From assembly GCA_011800805.1 (NCBI GenBank), contig MPNW01000011.1, positions 66,393 through 130,392 of the forward strand: a stretch of 64,000 nt of DNA. The letters are read 5' to 3'. Position numbers and translations under genes: made by a program. This document shows, piece after piece, positions 58,839-64,000 of the stretch. The notes under the pieces are model-generated. The model was given only the letters and a program-made list of their open reading frames with translations, ran no database searches and was not told the DNA's origin. Source of the DNA: Hirudo medicinalis (Eukaryota; Annelida; Clitellata; Hirudinida; Hirudinidae). The first letter of the stretch is position 1. Every line of letters starts with the position of its first letter.

Positions 58839-61806
58839 TCAGTTGGGCGGAGGAGGCGGTGGAAGGTAACTAGGTACTGCTGGGTCACTCCCCCACGATG
58901 ATGAGGGCGAGAGCAAGGGTGGCCGCCAAGGCACCGTACCTGGAATCAAAATTCTGATTCATTTAACTATTTCTTGCGGATCAAAATTTTTAAACAAGCA
59001 CCTTGCCGCCATGTTAGTGCAGGATGGTAACCAGATTGGATGGGATAGGTATTACCATACTGCTGCCATGGCATTGCATTGGTGGGAGGCATCATCAATG
59101 GCTTGGAATTTGTGGATGATGAGGAGCTCCATGGAGTTTGTGGCTGGAAAACAAACATTTACACAATATAAATACTGAGCAAGTTAGACAAATTAAATAT
59201 AATAGTTAACCTAATCTCAAAATGTACCTTTGATGCTCCTGAAGTTGCCGAAGATGATGGCGCGATAGGAATTGATTCACCCAATTCAGCCATCAGAGAC
59301 ATGTACTACATAAAATGGCTCATATTGTCAAAGAGGTTGGATATGGGTGTTGTAATCATAGCTACCTACTTCACTGTCCATTTTACTTTTGTCCATGCTG
59401 GGCACAAATTCTTGATTCAGCATGGCCTTCAAAGATTCTGATGGTCTGCATAAAATGGCTTTTTTATTTCTAAGCTAAAGACAGAAATAGTCAGCAGGAA
59501 TGAAGTGGGCTTGCATGCTTTCTCAAGGATTACAAATTTAGTGAGTAAAAATGATCATATCTCTTAGCTATTACAAAGCTTAAATATAATGTAAAATGAC
59601 ACATCCAGTTCATTCCATATTCCATTCTTATTCAATACGATCTTCTCTTTAAATTGCAAATAAGAAACTTGCATATATATGCCCAACCCAACCACAAGAT
59701 TAATAGAACTTTGGCACTACGAGTAACTCGTCGTTATAACAATAATAATCTATTTTATTTTGTTTACATAAAGCTGGCTCCATCTTCCAATTTGCGTGCA
59801 CATTTATAAATTTTTGCAGCAAATTTCCAAAGAGAAATAGCTTGACTCACTAAAGCATCTTATCATGTCTAAGCAATTTCACAAACATCAATGCAGGCTT
59901 GTGGGAATTTACAAATTAGGGGATTGTACCTTTTTTGCTTGCAGTCTTGAGCAATGTGTCCTGCACCACCACAAACTGTGCATAGAATAGTGTTGGTTAT
60001 AATGGTTTGGGCCTGCTGCAACTGTTTAAGCTTCCTGGAATTGAAACAATAAATTCAACTTCCCTAAAAACAAAATAAAGAATAAGTCAGAGGCCACTCA
60101 CGAGAGAGCATCTCCTTCTCTCAATGTTCCATTAAGAAGAGCGAGTTCTCTTAGTTGCTGTTTCCTCAGGTCATTCTCTGCATCTGGCACCGCTATACCT
60201 TCTTTTATGATTTGCTTAATCTGCATAATGAATTTTATAAGCAAAAATAAATCATTCGCAGAAAATGTTAGCAATCAAACATTAAATAGTGCAGAAGTAT
60301 TTGTTTGCTTAGGTAGCTCTATTATGAAAAATCATGAACCACAAACCCTGTCAACAGCATTCTTCACAGATTCAGGATTTGGTGCTGTGACATAGGCATG
60401 TAGTGGCTCATCCTGCCCAGGGAGTGGGAGGCCATTCTTTATCCCAAGTTTGCCCTCTTTCACTGAACCTTTTCCTCTAATTATAATGCAAGCCCCAGTC
60501 TAATGGTGAAGAATGAATTTTGGTTATTGATGTAACAGAAATTGGATAATGCCCCCACCTCTTTTTCCAGCCCCTTCAAAGTGTTTCCTCTTGGACCAAT
60601 GAGAAGACCAACAAAGTTGATTGATGGGTGTTCCTCCTGTGGTATCATCACTTTATCACTCACCTTTATATTCAGGGGCCTGAGTAATGATGTCGGTCAA
60701 ATGATCCATGGAATGAATTCATTAAATCAAAATTTAAAGTTATTTCTTTTCTAATAATGGGATGCTTAAAACACAGAAAAATGCTCAAATGAGATCACAA
60801 TGTTATTACCATCACCACTTTTACTATCAACTTTACCTATAATCGAATGGAGGTTTATACTCTGGATTGGATTTCATGACTTCTTGGACAAGCTTATGCC
60901 TTTCCTCTTCTAGTTTTTTTCTCACCCGAAATTCCCTTGTGTTTAACCTCTTGCCCGAACTGTCATAAATAGGCTCAGGGGATGGTGATCTACAAACATT
61001 TTAGGAAAGAATTATCCAGTCTTGGTAGCTTCAAAGACAAGATGACATCATGCATTCCCAAATGATCTATAATATAAATAATCTTCACAAAAGCAAGGGG
61101 AATCTACCTATCTTCAATATTGATTGGTATGCCAAGTTCCCCACTTCTTAATCTTCTGGTAATTTCTTCAATTTGCAGTTGAACTAAATATGGAATGAAG
61201 GTAATTAATTTGGCAACAACTTTACAACAAGAAAACTTACGTAAATATTGCTCTTCTTGCTGCTTTGTCAGACCAGATGGAATGGTTGTAGGCAAACCAG
61301 AAAAGAGTGACTTTTCCTCATCACCTTCCTGCCATCTGCTTCTTCTTTTCTTAGTGCGTTCAGCTGGCTTTTCTGAAAAATTACTTTGCTTTTCAATTCC
61401 TAATGATTTTATGTGGCTAACATAACATTAGATCCCTGAAAATTAAACTTCAAATAAACCTCAGTTTTATCAACAAAAGGAAACTTAATACGATTAATAT
61501 AACTTAACGCAACATTCACTAATGTGGTTTAAGACTAATGGCTGTTTGATAAACCACTATTGATGGTACCATTGGTTCCAAAATATTCTAAAACAAAAGT
61601 AATCCTAGTTGGTCTTCCTATTTCGGACTTCGAACTTGATTTTACGCGATAAGTAAAAGTTAGTCATAAATGTCGTTAATGCTTAAGCGTTAAAATATTT
61701 CGCGGTTACTTCGTAAACAAATGTTTGAGACAAATAACCAAAATATCTTAAATTATCTTCAATAATCTGAACTAAAACCTCCGTCGTCTGCCTCCCTTTT
61801 GCTCAT
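58839..61806 (-). CDS. SF1: Splicing factor 1 (branch-point-binding protein)
   Basis: SF1 binds the intron branch point and U2AF2 in the early spliceosome. Exons on the minus strand: 61779-61806 (MSKREADDG), 61241-61372, 61108-61183, 60837-60989, 60559-60679, about 60347-60500, 60102-60222, 59930-60033, 59380-59450, 59227-59305, 58985-59150 and 58839-58940. In order: U2AF-ligand motif KKRRSRWQ with its Trp, the SPSPEP phosphorylation motif, KH-domain core [33 protein letters not shown]2-type helix [20 protein letters not shown], one CCHC knuckle [14 protein letters not shown], the [10 protein letters not shown] motif, and a short Pro-rich end with PPPPPP. The first exon joins in phase 1. It is shorter than vertebrate SF1 because the Pro-rich C-terminus is reduced. 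Confidence 0.95.
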
Positions 61807-62157
61807 TTCCCCAAAACAAATGCGAAACAAATGAAAATGATGGTCGATAAATAGAATGTGTTCAAATTACGAGATGATAAAAATTGTATGAAGATTAACT
61901 GGTAATTTATTTATGTTTACCGAACTAATTTCAATTAGAATTCAATAAGTTATTAACATGCAATATGATTATTAGTTTTTGTTCTCTTTCTAAACTTCCT
62001 ACATATTATATTTCAATCGATATAATTGCAATTGTTTAATAAAAAAAACAAATTTATCTGTTAATTGAATTAACAAACTGAATTAAAAAATGAATATGCA
62101 TTAGTTTTTTGATTAGATTATAATAAATTTTTGTTTATAGAGTGGCTCGGTTTCGAA
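61807..62157. promoter_or_regulatory. Shared 351-base region between divergent SF1 and NPRL2 starts
   Basis: The two start codons point away from each other with only this A/T-rich stretch between, so it should contain both promoters and both 5' UTRs. No TATA box or CpG island could be defended. Confidence 0.5.
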
Positions 62158-63482
62158 ATGCCCGGGGCTAACAAAGTAGAGAGTATATTTTTTAGTAAGT
62201 TCCACGTTATTGAGGGTCCAAAAATAGTTCTTCAAGTAAGCTTTGGAATGTTTGGTCCAAGACATAGTTTCTATTTATACTTGTAATACTGAAATAATTT
62301 AACGGTTTCTAAGGTTCCTGAGGAAGTTATAACGAAAAAGGATTTTGATGCCCTCCACACTTACATCATTCCCAAAGAGCAATTGCACAGAAAAATTATT
62401 AGAGTGTTGGATATTTTAAAAATTTTGATTGGCAAATGAATGAAACAACAAGTTTAAAGACTAATTTGAAACTTTTAGGAATTCTCATGGTCATATAATA
62501 TTGGGATACCTCATGTCAATCAAAGGGGAAAAGTTTGAACGGAATGCTTTTGTTTTCAACTGCTGTCTTGTTTTAAGTTCATCTGCAGAAGCTGGAAATT
62601 TTGAAAATATTGTTAAGAAACTCAATGTTTACTTGGAAGTAAGTCATGAGTCATTATAATGTATATAATATAGATCAAAAACTTATGGAAATTATTTAAT
62701 ATTAGATATTAGTTCAATTTAACTTTATTTTGAACTTTTGTTTTAAACATATAGGCTAGTGTTTTGCAGTAGGAGAAATTTATCTAGGATTGCTTAATGC
62801 AGAGTTCTGGTGTAATTAATTGTTTAAGAATAAATATTTGACATGAAAGAAGTGAATATTCCAAAGGTCTTTTGAATAATGTGTGACAACCTAAAATTTT
62901 TGGAACTGTATTTAATTTTCAAGAAGCCTTTTTTTTCAATTTTTAGCACAGAGTTCTGCAGGGCTTTTTGTCACAGGAGTCTGACATGGAAATTCTTTCT
63001 AACCTTTTGAGTTCAGTTTTTAACGGCCTCAATGACCAGGGATATGCACATTATGTCAACAGTTTGTACATTTGTACATTATTTTTTCATGCAATTAACA
63101 TAAGTTGTTTATAAATATATTAATACATGGTTTATTGATTTTGTTAAGTTTTGATCATCAGGCAACTTGAGTTCCTTGCATCTTCAAATTGATTCTACGA
63201 CTGAAGAAATCATACATGTTGGGAGTTATGATGTACCAATATTTGATTGTTCTTATCCTAATCACCTCCAATCATTCCTTAACCAACAGAGCAACCTGGC
63301 TGGAAAAGAGGTGTTTCTTATGTCTTTGACAAATTTATTATTGGGTTTATTTAATTATGCTGTTTCTTTTTATAACTTCATCAGATAGTATCCTTGATAA
63401 ATGGTGAGAGACATGTCAGGCGAATTGCATATGAAGCAGATATGGATGTAGCCATTGTCAAGGATTGTCTTAAGGAGCTAGT
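62158..63482 (+). CDS. NPRL2: NPRL2 (GATOR1 complex subunit), first six exons
   Basis: NPRL2 with NPRL3 and DEPDC5 forms GATOR1, which inactivates Rag GTPases and so TORC1 when amino acids are low. Exons: 62158-62235 (VESIFFSKFHVIEGPKIVLQ), 62314-62405 (VPEEVITKKDFDALHTYII), 62479-62638 (KGEKFERNAFVFNCC), 62947-63061, 63162-63310 (SYDVPIF, matching the conserved EYDVPVF) and 63385-63482 (GERHVRRIAYEADMD). All phases agree. These cover roughly the N-terminal half; the rest, starting with the YYG..TLV segment, was not found before the right edge, where a transposon occupies the intron. The sequence is clearly more diverged from vertebrate NPRL2 than SF1 is from its counterpart. Confidence 0.88.
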
Positions 63483-63504
63483 GTGAGCCTTTTTATGATT
63501 ACAA

Positions 63505-64000
63505 TCAGGGTTGTTAACAATACTAAAGTATTGACAATACCAATAAGAATACTTATTTCAAAATGATAATGGCAATACTTTTTCCTAAACATTTTTAAGT
63601 AATAACGACTCGGACAATATTCAATAAAAGCAAAAGAATTTTATTGAAGGACAAAACTATTTAAAAAAAATGATTACCATTTTGCTAGATGCAGAAATAG
63701 GAACATTTACAAATGTTTGCTCGACATATTCGAGCATAGTGGTGAAAATATCCTGCCACCAAGTGAGAATAATCTCTCCACTGCTGCAGTAGCAAGCAAC
63801 CCAGTGTTGAGGGACACATATAACTTTTTTTTATGTGGGGATATCAATTAAGATACAATAACTCTAAAGTTATGTCAGCCATCTATTGACCTCTTCCATG
63901 CCAACAACAACACCTAATCTTTGTCTCTTATTGGAAAATGCAGCAAAATTTATGTAAAAATTGTCTCTAGCTGTAGTGTTTGATTATCTGAAATTTTGCC
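63505..64000 (-). mobile_element. hAT DNA transposon, end and transposase C-terminus
   Basis: Read on the minus strand, about 63695-63830 encodes LLATAAVERLFSLGGRIFSP followed by LCSNMSSKHL, the hAT dimerisation region (ERLFS.GG.I..P...). The element ends near 63505 with CAGGGTTGTTAAC, a hAT-type tip, beside imperfect repeats of AGTATTG. The remainder lies beyond the window. It sits in an NPRL2 intron. Confidence 0.7.

Overview
This 64 kb window is nuclear DNA from an AT-rich invertebrate animal. Genes are split into many short exons by GT-AG introns of roughly 50 to 1,500 bases. The proteins are animal types: an alpha-2/delta-like calcium-channel subunit, a myosin light chain kinase-like protein, a class A peptide receptor, a HELZ2-like nuclease-helicase, NCBP3, SF1 and NPRL2. 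A family of tRNA-derived SINEs, LINE remnants and several DNA transposons fill introns and gaps. Fast-evolving, compact genes would suit a tunicate or a similar invertebrate, but the phylum cannot be fixed from this sequence. No rRNA, functional tRNA, CRISPR array or bacterial operon was seen.

Layout, left to right: NCBP3 (minus, 3' end outside the window) at 1-1701; an alpha-2/delta / CACHD1-like VWA-Cache protein (minus) at 2639-10128; a SINE and LINE patch at 10.4-10.9 kb; a HELZ2-like protein (plus) from about 12.9 or 13.2 kb to 23304, assembled here from 18 exons with consistent splice phase; a myosin light chain kinase-like gene (minus) at 24056-29967; a gene-free stretch with at least three DNA-transposon-like elements at 30-38.8 kb; a ten-exon NPS/CCAP/vasopressin-type receptor (plus) at 38860-51445 with an 8.5 kb first intron; a LINE remnant at 52.5-53.2 kb; an 11-finger C2H2 zinc-finger gene (plus) at 53538-58590; SF1 (minus) at 58839-61806; and the first six exons of NPRL2 (plus) from 62158, followed by an intron containing a hAT transposon.

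The genes belong to different cellular systems: cap binding, splicing, RNA decay or innate immunity, Ca2+ signalling and contractility, peptide signalling, and amino-acid sensing to TORC1. They do not form one pathway. The arrangement still carries information: SF1 and NPRL2 are head to head 351 bases apart, the zinc-finger gene and SF1 are tail to tail about 250 bases apart, and HELZ2-like and the kinase converge. Exon joins were worked out by eye from homology, splice consensus and phase; joins that failed are stated.
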